Shown piece by piece: positions 1 through 7,411 of a stretch of 31,908 nucleotides of DNA. The position numbers and the translations under genes were made by a program. Position 1 is the first letter of the stretch, and every line of letters starts with the position of its first letter. Under the pieces are notes generated by a model. It saw nothing but the letters and a program-made list of their open reading frames with translations. It had not been told where the DNA came from and ran no database searches. Origin of the DNA: JAAAPF01 sp964481035 (lineage in GTDB: Bacteria > Pseudomonadota > Alphaproteobacteria > Geminicoccales > Geminicoccaceae); NCBI GenBank assembly GCA_964481035.1, contig CAYZSE010000015.1, forward strand, positions 1 to 31,908, given 5' to 3'.

Positions 1-440
1 AGCTTGTTGCCGTACTTCTTCTTGATCGGCCAGAGGAGCCGGCGCGCCTTGTCGAGGTTGACGTTGTCGGGCCAGGAATTGAGCGGGGCGAAGCGCTGGT
101 TGCCGGTGCCGGCGCCGCCGCGGCCGTCGGCGATCCGGTAGGAGCCGGCCGCGTGCCAGGCCATGCGGATCATCAGGCCGCCATAGTGCCCCCAGTCCGC
201 CGGCCACCAGGGCTGGCTCTCGGTCATCAGGGCGCGGAGGTCCGCCTTGAGCGCGGCGACGTCGAGCTTCTCGACCTCCTCGCGGTAGTCGAAGCCCCGC
301 CCCATCGGGTCGGTCTTGGTGTCGTGCTGGTGCAGGATGTCGAGGTTGAGGGCGTTCGGCCACCAACTCATCACCGAGGTGCTGGTGGCGGTGTTGGCGC
401 CGTGCATCACCGGGCACTTGCCGAGGTCGTTGCCGTCCAT
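1..440 (-). CDS. katG: Catalase-peroxidase KatG (N-terminal part, runs off the window)
   Basis: Bifunctional haem catalase-peroxidase that removes hydrogen peroxide in the cytoplasm. Only the first 146 residues are present; the gene continues beyond position 1. The N-terminus is typical of the family (Met-Asp-Gly-Asn, then CPVMHG). The distal haem-pocket motif RMAWH is seen around residues 92-96, giving the catalytic Arg, Trp and His; that Trp is the one that forms the Met-Tyr-Trp adduct in the family. The stretches WWPADWGHYGG and NSWPDNVNLDKARRLLWPIKKKYG are also characteristic. The ATG at 438-440 has GGAG a few bases upstream. The gene diverges from oxyR, the classic arrangement for peroxide-induced katG, so regulation by the neighbouring OxyR is likely but inferred. 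Confidence 0.96.
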   Translation of the reverse strand, partial: MDGNDLGKCPVMHGANTATSTSVMSWWPNALNLDILHQHDTKTDPMGRGFDYREEVEKLDVAALKADLRALMTESQPWWPADWGHYGGLMIRMAWHAAGSYRIADGRGGAGTGNQRFAPLNSWPDNVNLDKARRLLWPIKKKYGNK

Positions 441-620
441 GGTGTTCTCCGCTGCCGTTTTCTGGGCTCGGTTGCGGGAGCCGAACTCGGCCCACGATGC
501 CCGCGCCCCGCCAGCGGAGCGCAGCCTCAGCCACACCGTGCCACCCAATGCACAGCGGCATAGCAGGGAATGGCGATAAGAGGAATTTTGATTTTCGGAT
601 GAATCTGATAACTATTTTTG
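441..620. promoter_or_regulatory. katG-oxyR divergent control region
   Basis: This 180-bp spacer lies between the two divergent starts. Its oxyR-proximal third is markedly AT-rich against the GC-rich background. A 15-mer at 601-615 (GAATCTGATAACTAT) keeps the T-N3-A-N-CTAT half of the OxyR consensus ATAGnTnnnAnCTAT but not the ATAG half. Sharing of one OxyR operator between both genes is inferred from the arrangement. The exact site is weak and should be treated as a candidate only. Confidence 0.4.
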
Positions 621-1523
621 ATGGCAGGCCTATCGATCAAGCAGCTTCGCTATTTCGAGGCGCTCGCGCGCCACGCTCATTTCGGACGCGCCGCCGAGGC
701 CTGCGGCGTGTCGCAGCCGGCGCTGTCGTTGCAGCTCAAGGAATTGGAGGACACGCTCGGCACGGCGCTGGTCGAACGCGGTGGACGGCAGGTCGCCCTG
801 ACCGTTCCCGGCGAAGCCTTGGCCTCGCGGGTTCGCGACATCCTCTGCGCGGTGGACGAGCTCGGCGACCTCGCCCGCGCCGCCCAGGGCCCGCTCTTCG
901 GACGGCTGAGGGTCGGCGTCATCCCGACCGTGGCCCCCTACCTGCTGCCGGCGTTCATCAAGGCGCTCGCCGAGTGTCGTCCCCGCCTGGAGCTGCACCC
1001 GCGCGAGGCGGTGACCCAGCGGCTCATCGACGATCTGCGCGCCGGGCGTCTCGATGCCGCCGTCGTCGCCTTGCCGGTTTCCGAGCCGACCTTGCGCGAG
1101 GTGGCCCTCCTCGAGGAGGAGTTCGTCCTCGTGCGCCCGGGGACGGACGCGGCCGAGCCCGTCCCCGACGCCGCGGCGCTCGCCCGCATGCGCATGCTTC
1201 TCCTGGAAGAAGGACATTGCTTTCGCGAGCAGGCGCTCTCCTTCTGCAAGCTCGCCCCGCCCCTCACGCGCGACCTGGTCGAGGGCACCTCGCTCGCGAC
1301 CCTGGTGCAGATGGTCGGCGCCGGCCTCGGGGTGACGCTCGTGCCCGAGATGGCCCTGGCCGTCGAGACGCGCGCCGCCGCCGTCGCCACGGCCCGCCTG
1401 CCGCCGCCGCGCCCGACCCGCACCATCGGCATGGTCTGGCGCAAGACCAACCCGCTCGGCGAGCATCTCGAAGAGATCGTCGACGTCTTTCGCGGCGTGA
1501 GCGGCAGCGCCGCCGCGCGCTGA
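621..1523 (+). CDS. oxyR: Peroxide-sensing LysR-type regulator OxyR
   Basis: LysR-family transcription factor that activates katG and other peroxide-defence genes. The winged helix-turn-helix occupies about residues 1-60 (SIKQLRYFEALARHAHFGRA, then SQPALSLQLKELE). The LysR substrate-binding domain follows. The two redox cysteines of OxyR are present in GHCFREQALSFC, nine residues apart (C200 and C209 counted from the ATG at 621), matching C199/C208 of the E. coli protein. The length of 300 aa is normal. A TTG just before the ATG would add one residue; I prefer the ATG. No strong Shine-Dalgarno sequence is visible. Divergence from katG supports the assignment. Confidence 0.93.
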   Translation: MAGLSIKQLRYFEALARHAHFGRAAEACGVSQPALSLQLKELEDTLGTALVERGGRQVALTVPGEALASRVRDILCAVDELGDLARAAQGPLFGRLRVGVIPTVAPYLLPAFIKALAECRPRLELHPREAVTQRLIDDLRAGRLDAAVVALPVSEPTLREVALLEEEFVLVRPGTDAAEPVPDAAALARMRMLLLEEGHCFREQALSFCKLAPPLTRDLVEGTSLATLVQMVGAGLGVTLVPEMALAVETRAAAVATARLPPPRPTRTIGMVWRKTNPLGEHLEEIVDVFRGVSGSAAAR

Positions 1524-1535
1524 CGGGCCTCGACC

Positions 1536-1561
1536 GCGGCACCGGTTCAGCCGGGTGCCGC
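1536..1561. terminator. Possible shared terminator hairpin between convergent oxyR and crtD
   Basis: GCGGCACC (1536-1543) pairs with GGTGCCGC (1554-1561) around a 10-nt loop in the 23-bp gap between the two convergent stop codons. The right arm extends into the end of crtD. There is no T-run, so it may be a weak or Rho-assisted terminator, or only chance in GC-rich DNA. Confidence 0.3.
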
Positions 1562-3091
1562 GAGACGTCGCGCGGGTGCGCCACGGCGGGCTGCGGCCGG
1601 AGCGAGGAGATCGGCCGCGACCCGGCCGGCGGCGAGGCGGCCGGACATGGCGGCCATGGGCACCCCGGGGCCGGGGTGGACCGAGCCGCCGCAGGCGTAG
1701 AGGCCGGGAACCTTGGTGACGGCGCCCGGACGCTTGAAGGACGCCATCATGCCGTGGCTGGCCCGACCGTAGAGGGCGCCGCCGCTCGCCGGGAAGAGGC
1801 GGTCGAAGAGGTGCGGCGTCGTCACGGCCGCGGCCTCGGGCGTGTGCTCGATCTCGAGCCCGCAGGCGCGCAGGAGCTCGAACGCGCGCGGCTCGACGGC
1901 GGCGAGCTCCTGGTGGAAGAGGCGCTTGTCGCCGTCCGCCGGCGCGTTGACCAGAAGAAGAAGCCGCTCCGCTTCGGGCACCGACCCCGGCGCCGCCTCG
2001 CCGCGATCCTGGGCGCAGATGTAGACGGTAGGATGGTCGGTGAAGGTCCGATCCTTGAAGATCGCCTCGAACTCGCGGGCGTAGTTCTCGGCGAAGAAGA
2101 CGTTGTGGTGGACCAACGGGAAGCCTCTCGTCTTCGCCTCGAGGCACCAGGTGATCGCCGAGAGCGAGCGTTCGTGGCGCTTGGTCGCCGGGGCCGCGTC
2201 CGCGACCGCCGGTCCCAAGAGGCCCGTGCCGAGCGCCGAGATGTCGCCGTTGAAGACCACGGCGTCCGCCTCGAGCCACTCGCCGCCCGCCAGCACGACG
2301 CCCGCGGCGCGGCCGCGCTCGACGACGATGCGCTCGACGCCGGCGCCGAAGCGGTAGGCGGCGCCTTGGGCCTCGCCCAGCCGGTGCAACGCCTCGGCGA
2401 CCCGGCAGATGCCGCCCTTGACCAGCCAGACCCCGTCCTGCTCGACGTGCGCCACGAGCATCAGGGTCGCGGGCGTCAGCCACGGCGAGGAGCCGACATA
2501 GGTGGCGTAGCGCCCGAAGAGCTGACGCAGGCGCGGGTCCTTGAAGTGCTCGCCGAGGGCCCGCCACATCGTCACGTAGGGGACGGTCCGCCTCATCGCC
2601 GCGATGTTGGCGAGACCGACGCGATTGACGAGGCCCGGCATGGTCGGTCGCTCGGCGGCGATGAAGCTGTCCTTGAGGGTCGCGAAGATATCCTTCGAGC
2701 GCGCGCAGAAATCCTGGTAGCCCCGCGCCTCGCGGGCGCCGGCGAAGCGCCCGATGGCGTCCACCGAGCGCTCGGTATCGGCGAACAGGTCGAGCGCGCC
2801 GCCCTGGCGCCAGGCGTGGCGGGCGAGCGTCTCGGCGGGCACGAGGTCGAGGTAGTCCGTGAGGCGCGCGCCGGCGGCCGCGAACAGCTCCTCGAAGATC
2901 CACCGCATCGTGAAGACGGTGGGCCCGGCGGCGATCGCGGCGCCGGCGACGGGCACCTCGCGCATCTTGCCGCCGGGCACGCTCGCCCGCTCGCAGACGG
3001 TCACCTCCAGCCCCTGGCGGGCGAGATCGACGGCGGCGGCGAGCCCGCCGACGCCGGCGCCGACGACGATGACGCGGGGGGTGCGGGGCAT
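1547..3091 (-). CDS. crtD: Hydroxyneurosporene/methoxyneurosporene-type C-3,4 desaturase CrtD
   Basis: FAD-dependent desaturase of the phytoene-desaturase family. CrtD inserts the C-3,4 double bond in the spheroidene/spirilloxanthin branch of carotenoid synthesis in purple bacteria and acts at the membrane. The N-terminal Rossmann fold is clear (VIVVGAGVGGLAAAVDLA, then the ERASVPGGKMRE stretch). The C-terminal bacterial-carotenoid signature appears as VPGLYACGGSVHPGPGVPMA followed by MSGRLAAGRVA. The length is 514 aa from the ATG at 3089-3091, normal for CrtD. A longer in-frame start exists, but the dinucleotide fold begins right after this ATG. CrtI is the main alternative within the family. 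The overall pattern and the phototrophic context favour CrtD. I saw no PpsR palindrome in the visible part of its upstream region. Confidence 0.85.
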   Translation of the reverse strand: MPRTPRVIVVGAGVGGLAAAVDLARQGLEVTVCERASVPGGKMREVPVAGAAIAAGPTVFTMRWIFEELFAAAGARLTDYLDLVPAETLARHAWRQGGALDLFADTERSVDAIGRFAGAREARGYQDFCARSKDIFATLKDSFIAAERPTMPGLVNRVGLANIAAMRRTVPYVTMWRALGEHFKDPRLRQLFGRYATYVGSSPWLTPATLMLVAHVEQDGVWLVKGGICRVAEALHRLGEAQGAAYRFGAGVERIVVERGRAAGVVLAGGEWLEADAVVFNGDISALGTGLLGPAVADAAPATKRHERSLSAITWCLEAKTRGFPLVHHNVFFAENYAREFEAIFKDRTFTDHPTVYICAQDRGEAAPGSVPEAERLLLLVNAPADGDKRLFHQELAAVEPRAFELLRACGLEIEHTPEAAAVTTPHLFDRLFPASGGALYGRASHGMMASFKRPGAVTKVPGLYACGGSVHPGPGVPMAAMSGRLAAGRVAADLLAPAAARRGAPARRLAAPG

Positions 3092-3279
3092 GGGCAGGAT
3101 CCTCGAGAGCCGCGGCGGCGGTGAGCGCCGGCTTGTGGCGCGGGTAGCGGGCACCGGCGGTCGAGCTGCGAGCCTCGACCCGTGACGGAATGGGGCGGCA
3201 AGGACGGTAGCGGCGCGTCGAGCCGCCGGACAACACCGACGATGGCCGAGCCTCGTCGCGACTTCCCTCGGGGCTTGCC

Positions 3280-3478
3280 GCCGCGTTCAGGTCCCGCCGC
3301 GTTCAGGTCCCGCCGCGTTCAGGTCCCGNNNNNNNNNNNNNNNNNNNNNNNNNNNNNNNNNNNNNNNNNNNNNNNNNNNNNNNNNNNNNNNNNNNNNNNN
3401 NNNNNNNNNNNNNNNNNNNNNNNNNNNNCCGCCGCGTTCAGGTCCCGCCGCGTTCAGGTCCCGCCGCGTTCAGGTCCC
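3280..3478. repeat. 16-bp tandem repeat array spanning a scaffold gap
   Basis: The unit GCCGCGTTCAGGTCCC occurs three times without a mismatch at 3280-3327 and three times at 3431-3478, on either side of 100 Ns. The first base of a further unit is visible at 3328 and the last two bases of another at 3429-3430. The true copy number is unknown because the assembly broke inside the array. On the minus strand the unit supplies the TGA stop codon of the aspartate dehydrogenase gene (3470-3472). There are no spacers, so it is a simple minisatellite and not a CRISPR. Confidence 0.95.
3329..3428. other. Scaffold gap of 100 Ns
   Basis: Exactly 100 Ns, the same size as the second gap, which suggests a default spacer and not a measured length. 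It lies within the tandem repeat between crtD and the aspartate dehydrogenase gene. The spacer 3092-3279 shows no gene that I can support. Confidence 0.99.
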
Positions 3479-4279
3479 GACGCGCAAGGGGGCGACGAGG
3501 CCCTGCAGGCAGGCGAGGACCGAAAGCGGCGTGAGCTTGCCCGTGCGCGGGTTCTCCTCGCTGGGCACACCCTCGATGGTCATCGTGAACCGCGTGCTGT
3601 CGGCGTCGACCGTGATGGTGTGGGTGTTGCGGTCGACCGTCGGATCGGCCCAGATCTCGACCGTCGTCCGATCGGGGCCGACGCCGGCGAGGGCCAGGGC
3701 GGCGGCGACGTTGACGTTGGCCGGAAAGCCCCTGGCCGCCTCGCGGGCGGTGCCCTCGAAGACGAGCGTCGGAACGTCGATGGCGGCCACGTCGAGGCCG
3801 CGCTCGACGAGATGGGGCGCACCCTCGAGGCCGGCCGGTGGCTTCCTGGTCACCATCGTCACCTCCTGGATCTTGCCGTAGGCCGCGGCGCGCACGGCAT
3901 CGAGGCCCACGAGCGCGCCCGATGGCACGAGGATGCGGGCGTCGTTGCAGCGGGCCAGCTCGATCAGGTCCTCGTGGTCGAGGAGTGCTCCGACCGAGAG
4001 CGTCACGAGGACACGGCCGGCCTCGAGCGTCGGCACGGCGACCTCGCGGAAGACCGCGGCCGGCAGGCACTCGACGACGACGTCGGCGACCTCGGCGAGC
4101 GCGCCCGCCGGCATGACCGGCACGGGCACGTTGAGACCGCCGACCTTGACCTCGGCCTTGGCGCGGTCGCGGGCACTGACGGCCACGAGCCGGACCCCGC
4201 CCATGCCGCGGTCGAGCCGCTGCGCCACGGGCCAGCCGATGGCGCCGAGGCCGGCGACGGCGATGCGTAGCGTGGTCAT
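3470..4279 (-). CDS. nadX: L-aspartate dehydrogenase (NadX family)
   Basis: NAD(P)-dependent oxidation of L-aspartate to iminoaspartate, which can feed quinolinate and NAD synthesis. The 269-residue protein opens with a Rossmann fold (RIAVAGLGAIGWPVAQRL). It ends with the highly conserved aspartate-dehydrogenase block: FPANVNVAAALALAG, then WADPTVDRNTHTI, then SEENPRTGKLTPLS. The ATG at 4277-4279 has GAGGAG just upstream. The stop codon lies in the first copy of the 16-bp tandem repeat, so the extreme C-terminus (RVGT) abuts repetitive DNA. No other nad genes are nearby. A role in aspartate breakdown or nitrogen metabolism is equally possible. Confidence 0.88.
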   Translation of the reverse strand: MTTLRIAVAGLGAIGWPVAQRLDRGMGGVRLVAVSARDRAKAEVKVGGLNVPVPVMPAGALAEVADVVVECLPAAVFREVAVPTLEAGRVLVTLSVGALLDHEDLIELARCNDARILVPSGALVGLDAVRAAAYGKIQEVTMVTRKPPAGLEGAPHLVERGLDVAAIDVPTLVFEGTAREAARGFPANVNVAAALALAGVGPDRTTVEIWADPTVDRNTHTITVDADSTRFTMTIEGVPSEENPRTGKLTPLSVLACLQGLVAPLRVGT

Positions 4280-4355
4280 CGGGTGAGCTCCTCGGGCCCG
4301 TACGGTAGACGTGGCACCTTGCCGGGGTCGTGCGAGGCCCGCAAGATCGCCGCCG

Positions 4356-5363
4356 ATGCGCAACGATACGCCCTCACGCCTGAGGACCAAGCCCTTGAGC
4401 CGCGGCGAGCTCCGCCATTTGCGCTGGGGCGTGCCACCGCTCGTCGTACTCCTCGCCGGCAATCTCCTCTTCGACCTCAGCGGGCCGGGCTACGGCCGGA
4501 TCGCCGCCCGTCTGCTGGCGGAGGACGCCATGAGCGACACACCCTTGCGCGATGCCGCGCTGACCGGCGCGGCCTTGAGCTGGGGCGCGTTGGCCCTGGT
4601 CTACCTCGCCGTCGGCGCGGGTGCGCTCCTCGCTTCCTGGCGGATCCTCAACACCCGCGTGCAGGGGCCCGCGCGGCGCCCTTTCCTCTTGTTCGCGCTG
4701 GCGGCGTCGACCCTCGGCTTTGCCAATCTCGTCACGGTCGATCTGGCCGGGCTGCCGCTGCGAGCGATCTTCGCGGTCACGATCGAAGCCCTGCGCGCCG
4801 AACCGGCGGTGGAGCCGTGGCGGGTCGACGTCGTCGCCGCCATCGTCTCCTTAATCAACGTCGCGAGCGTCGTCGTGCCGGCGCTGTTCCTCGCCGCCGG
4901 CGCGGCCACCGCCATGCCGCCCGTCGCCGGCTGGACCGAGACGACGCTCGCCCGCCGCGCTCTCCAGGTGCGCGAGATCGTGGCCATCGCCGCGGCATTC
5001 ATGGTCGCGGGCGTTCTGCACATGGGGGCTTGGACGCAACTCGCCGGCGCGACGCTCGACGGCGACGCCAATACCACCCTCGACAAGGTCGCCGTCCCGG
5101 TCACCCTCTTCTGGGGAACGACCTTCACCCTGATGATCGCGGCCTTCTACCTGCCGATTGCCGCGCGCCTCAGCGAGCTCGCCCAGGATCTGATGGAAGC
5201 GGCCGATGTACCGATCGCCGAGCGGCAGGACTGGCTCGCCGACCGCGGCCTCTCTTTTCGGCTGAGCCAGCAATTGCCGCAGATCGCCGCCGTCGCCGCG
5301 CCGCTGCTCGCGGGCCCCGTCAGCGCCGCACTGGGCGAGGCGACGAGCCCGCTCCTGCGCTGA
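4356..5363 (+). CDS. Unknown multi-pass membrane protein
   Basis: I do not recognise this family. The 335-residue product (from the ATG at 4356) has about six hydrophobic helices at roughly residues 26-41, 72-95, 109-130, 158-187, 207-228 and 245-271. A C-terminal hydrophilic and Ala-rich tail follows, with no domain that I can name. The short N-terminus is positively charged. Codon use is normal for the window, with GC-rich third positions throughout, which supports a real gene. It diverges from nadX across 76 bp and converges on the acylphosphatase gene with only 3 bp between stops. An earlier in-frame start at 4311 is possible but lacks support. Confidence 0.75.
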   Translation: MRNDTPSRLRTKPLSRGELRHLRWGVPPLVVLLAGNLLFDLSGPGYGRIAARLLAEDAMSDTPLRDAALTGAALSWGALALVYLAVGAGALLASWRILNTRVQGPARRPFLLFALAASTLGFANLVTVDLAGLPLRAIFAVTIEALRAEPAVEPWRVDVVAAIVSLINVASVVVPALFLAAGAATAMPPVAGWTETTLARRALQVREIVAIAAAFMVAGVLHMGAWTQLAGATLDGDANTTLDKVAVPVTLFWGTTFTLMIAAFYLPIAARLSELAQDLMEAADVPIAERQDWLADRGLSFRLSQQLPQIAAVAAPLLAGPVSAALGEATSPLLR

Positions 5364-5366
5364 CGC

Positions 5367-5693
5367 TCAGGCGACCGGGTCGTCGACGAGCTCGAGCAGA
5401 ATGCGGAAGCCGCGCTCGCCCACCGGCCGGCGATGGTGCCAATAGACCGCGTCGACGCGCGCCAGCGGGGGCGCGAAGCGACGGACCTCGAAGAGAAACC
5501 GCTCGATGGCGACGCCTTCGACCTCGGCGATGATGGCGTTGCCCTCGCCGCGGACCCAGCCCGCGAGGCCGAGCCGCTCGGCGAGCACCCGGACGAACGC
5601 GCGAAAGCCGACGTCGCGGACACGTCCGGCGATGCGAATCCGGACCCGTGCGACCGGGCTCTCGGTGATGTCGACCGCAGCTTCTGCGCTCAT
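5367..5693 (-). CDS. Acylphosphatase-fold protein with altered active site
   Basis: Small (108 aa) acylphosphatase-like domain; active members hydrolyse carboxyl-phosphate bonds. The fold signature is visible: RIRIAGRVRDVGFRAFVR, then LGLAGWVRGEGNAIIAEVEG. The catalytic Arg of GFR is kept. The phosphate-cradle motif, normally VQGVGFR, reads VRDVGFR. The catalytic Asn that normally follows GWV(R/K) is replaced by Gly, with the loop about one residue shorter. The protein may therefore be inactive or bind something else. The start at 5691-5693 puts the domain about 20 residues in; a longer start is less likely. Confidence 0.82.
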   Translation of the reverse strand: MSAEAAVDITESPVARVRIRIAGRVRDVGFRAFVRVLAERLGLAGWVRGEGNAIIAEVEGVAIERFLFEVRRFAPPLARVDAVYWHHRRPVGERGFRILLELVDDPVA

Positions 5694-6053
5694 CTGTCCC
5701 TCCCGATCCCCCAGCGGCGGGAAATGCTCCTCGTTTCGAACGAGCACCTTCGCAGTTGCAGCACGCGCTGGCAAGCTTCGCACTTGCACAAATCACGATA
5801 CGGTGGTGTGCGCACGGTCGACCTAGGTCGCCGCGACGGCCCGCCGCAGGCGCGCCCCAGAACGCAATCTGCTTGCCGGACGCAGCTTCACGACAACCCG
5901 GGCCGCGCGATCCTTGCGGGACGTGCGCTCGGCGGCCGGCCCGGCGCAGGATGAGGTGCGTCGCCGAATATGCATCAGTCAAATTTTATAAACATACAGG
6001 AAAAATGAACCTGTATCCGTCAGCCATCGTTTGCCACTGCGGAGACCACATCC
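5694..6053. promoter_or_regulatory. 360-bp divergent intergenic region with direct and inverted repeats
   Basis: No gene is supported here. It holds two near-identical 13-mers, CTTCGCAGTTGCA (5748-5760) and CTTCGCACTTGCA (5776-5788), 28 bp apart. It also holds a perfect dyad ATACAGG-N9-CCTGTAT (5994-6016) ending 37 bp before the downstream start. The last 80 bp are AT-rich, including TTTTATAAAC, and probably contain the promoter of the secreted-protein gene at 6054. No confident -35/-10 pair could be assigned. Confidence 0.5.
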
Positions 6054-6707
6054 ATGCGCACCCTCATCCTCGCCGCCGGCCTCGTGCTCGCCGCCGCGAC
6101 CGCTCACGCGGCGGCCTTCACGACGGACGGTCACGACGCCGGCATGACCACCGATTTCCGCACCTGGAACGGTGCCGACGGCAAGCACCTCTGGACGGCC
6201 GACCACGTGACGGCCTCGGCCTGGCGCCAAGGTCGGCACGACCCCAAGGCGAGGAGCCTCTATCAGGACGGCGAGGACGGCCTCGGCGTCCGCCGGTGGG
6301 GGAATCGCAATGACGACGAGATCAGCGGGTCCGAGTACCTGCACGTCGACGTCGGCGGCAAAAAGATCAACAAGATCTTCATCTCGGATCTGTTCGCCGC
6401 GCCGGACGGCAACACCAAACGCGGCGAGCAGGCGAAGGTCCGCGTCGGTATGGGAGACGGCTCGTCGTTCACGGCCCTGGCCTTCGGCAACCACGCCGAC
6501 CAGGGCAACGGCGAACTCACCATCCACATCGGCGACCTCGTCGGGCACAACCTGGTCTCGTGGATGAAGTTCAAGAGCATCGGCAAGGGCAGCGACTACA
6601 GCGTCGCCGGCATGAGCGAGGTACCGGTACCGGCCGCGATCTGGGGCCTCGGCGCCGGTCTCGCCGGTCTCGCCGCGCTGCGGCGGCGGCAGCACGCGCG
6701 AGCCTGA
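6054..6707 (+). CDS. Secreted protein with VPLPA/PEP-CTERM-type sorting signal
   Basis: The 217-residue product begins with a Sec signal peptide (MRTLILAAGLVLAAATAHAA, probable cleavage after AHA-A). It ends with a sorting tripartite signal: the motif VPVPAA at about residues 190-195, a hydrophobic helix (IWGLGAGLAGLAAL) and a final RRR cluster. This matches VPLPA-CTERM proteins, which are processed by an exosortase and exported to the surface or matrix. The central region is hydrophilic, Gly/Asp/Asn-rich and unrecognised. No exosortase gene lies in the window. An AT-rich leader with a dyad precedes it, so it may be tightly regulated. Confidence 0.85.
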   Translation: MRTLILAAGLVLAAATAHAAAFTTDGHDAGMTTDFRTWNGADGKHLWTADHVTASAWRQGRHDPKARSLYQDGEDGLGVRRWGNRNDDEISGSEYLHVDVGGKKINKIFISDLFAAPDGNTKRGEQAKVRVGMGDGSSFTALAFGNHADQGNGELTIHIGDLVGHNLVSWMKFKSIGKGSDYSVAGMSEVPVPAAIWGLGAGLAGLAALRRRQHARA

Positions 6708-6734
6708 GCGTTCGTGCGTTTTCCGAGTGCTTGG

Positions 6735-6807
6735 CCATCCCGCACCCCCCGCCCGGCCGCCCACGAGGGTACGATGCCATGGGCAGTCGGGCGGTGGTGC
6801 GGGATGG
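6735..6807. terminator. Long imperfect hairpin between convergent genes
   Basis: CCATCCCGCACC (6735-6746) pairs perfectly with GGTGCGGGATGG (6796-6807). Inside it CCGCCCG (6749-6755) pairs with CGGGCGG (6788-6794), leaving a 32-nt loop. The element fills the gap between the stop codons at 6707 and 6836 and probably acts as a bidirectional terminator or mRNA 3' end. There is no T-run. Confidence 0.5.
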
Positions 6808-6835
6808 GCCCAGATCGACCTGACCGGGAAACGCG

Positions 6836-7411
6836 CTAGCGAACGGCGGCGGCATCCGCCGTCGCCCGGTGCCAGTCGACCCGCTGCAAGCGGTGCAGCT
6901 CGTGCCGGCGCAGCGGGTCTCCCGCGTCCAGGAGCGGATGATCGAAGTCGTCGGCCGGGTCGTGCGTCATCCCGAGCCGCGACATGACCGCCCGTGACCG
7001 GGCGTTCGCCGGCACCGTGAACGCGACGAGCTCGGCCCGATCCAGCTCCTCGAAGCCGATTCGCAGCAGCGCGCGCGCCGCCTCCGTCGCGTAGCCGCAG
7101 CCCCACGCCGCGCGGGCGAAGCGCCAGGCGAGCTCGACGCAGGGCGTGAAGTGCGCCTCGAAACGGGGCACCAGCAGGCCGACCGCGCCGACGAAGCGTC
7201 CCCCCAGCGCTTCCCGCACCGCCCAGAAGCCGAAGCCGTGCGCTGCCCAATGCCGCTGCGCCCCGGCGATGAACGTCGCCGTGCCGGCCTCGTCCGACGG
7301 GCCGCCCAGAAGCGCCATGACCGCCGGATCCGCGTGCAGCGGCGCCAGCGCGCGGGCATCGCCCGCCGTGAGCGGCGCGCCCCGCAGCCGCCCGGTCGCC
7401 CAGGTCCTCAC
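6836..7411 (-). CDS. GNAT-family N-acetyltransferase (RimJ-like)
   Basis: A 191-residue acetyltransferase of the RimJ/RimL type, which acetylates small molecules or protein N-termini using acetyl-CoA. Visible features are the substrate strand VELAWRFARAAWGCGYATEA, with the acetyl-CoA pyrophosphate loop region (WGCGYATEAARALL), and VPANARSRAVMSRLGM near residue 140. The GTG start (7409-7411) overlaps the TGA of the upstream MaoC gene in the form GTGA, so the two are probably translationally coupled. The substrate cannot be read from the sequence. Confidence 0.85.
   Translation of the reverse strand: MRTWATGRLRGAPLTAGDARALAPLHADPAVMALLGGPSDEAGTATFIAGAQRHWAAHGFGFWAVREALGGRFVGAVGLLVPRFEAHFTPCVELAWRFARAAWGCGYATEAARALLRIGFEELDRAELVAFTVPANARSRAVMSRLGMTHDPADDFDHPLLDAGDPLRRHELHRLQRVDWHRATADAAAVR

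Noticed and set aside
497..3124. Very long open frames antisense to oxyR and crtD, and similar ones elsewhere
   Set aside because: They are products of GC-rich DNA opposite or out of frame with recognisable genes, and translate to Arg/Gly/Ala-rich sequence without domains.
3092..3279. PpsR box upstream of crtD
   Set aside because: No TGT-N12-ACA could be found in the readable bases; the gap leaves the question open.
3280..3478. CRISPR array
   Set aside because: Units are 16 bp and directly adjacent without spacers, so it is a minisatellite.
5769..5787. Sigma-54 promoter (TGGC ... TTGCA)
   Set aside because: The distance between GG and GC is 14 bp where the sigma-54 consensus needs 10.
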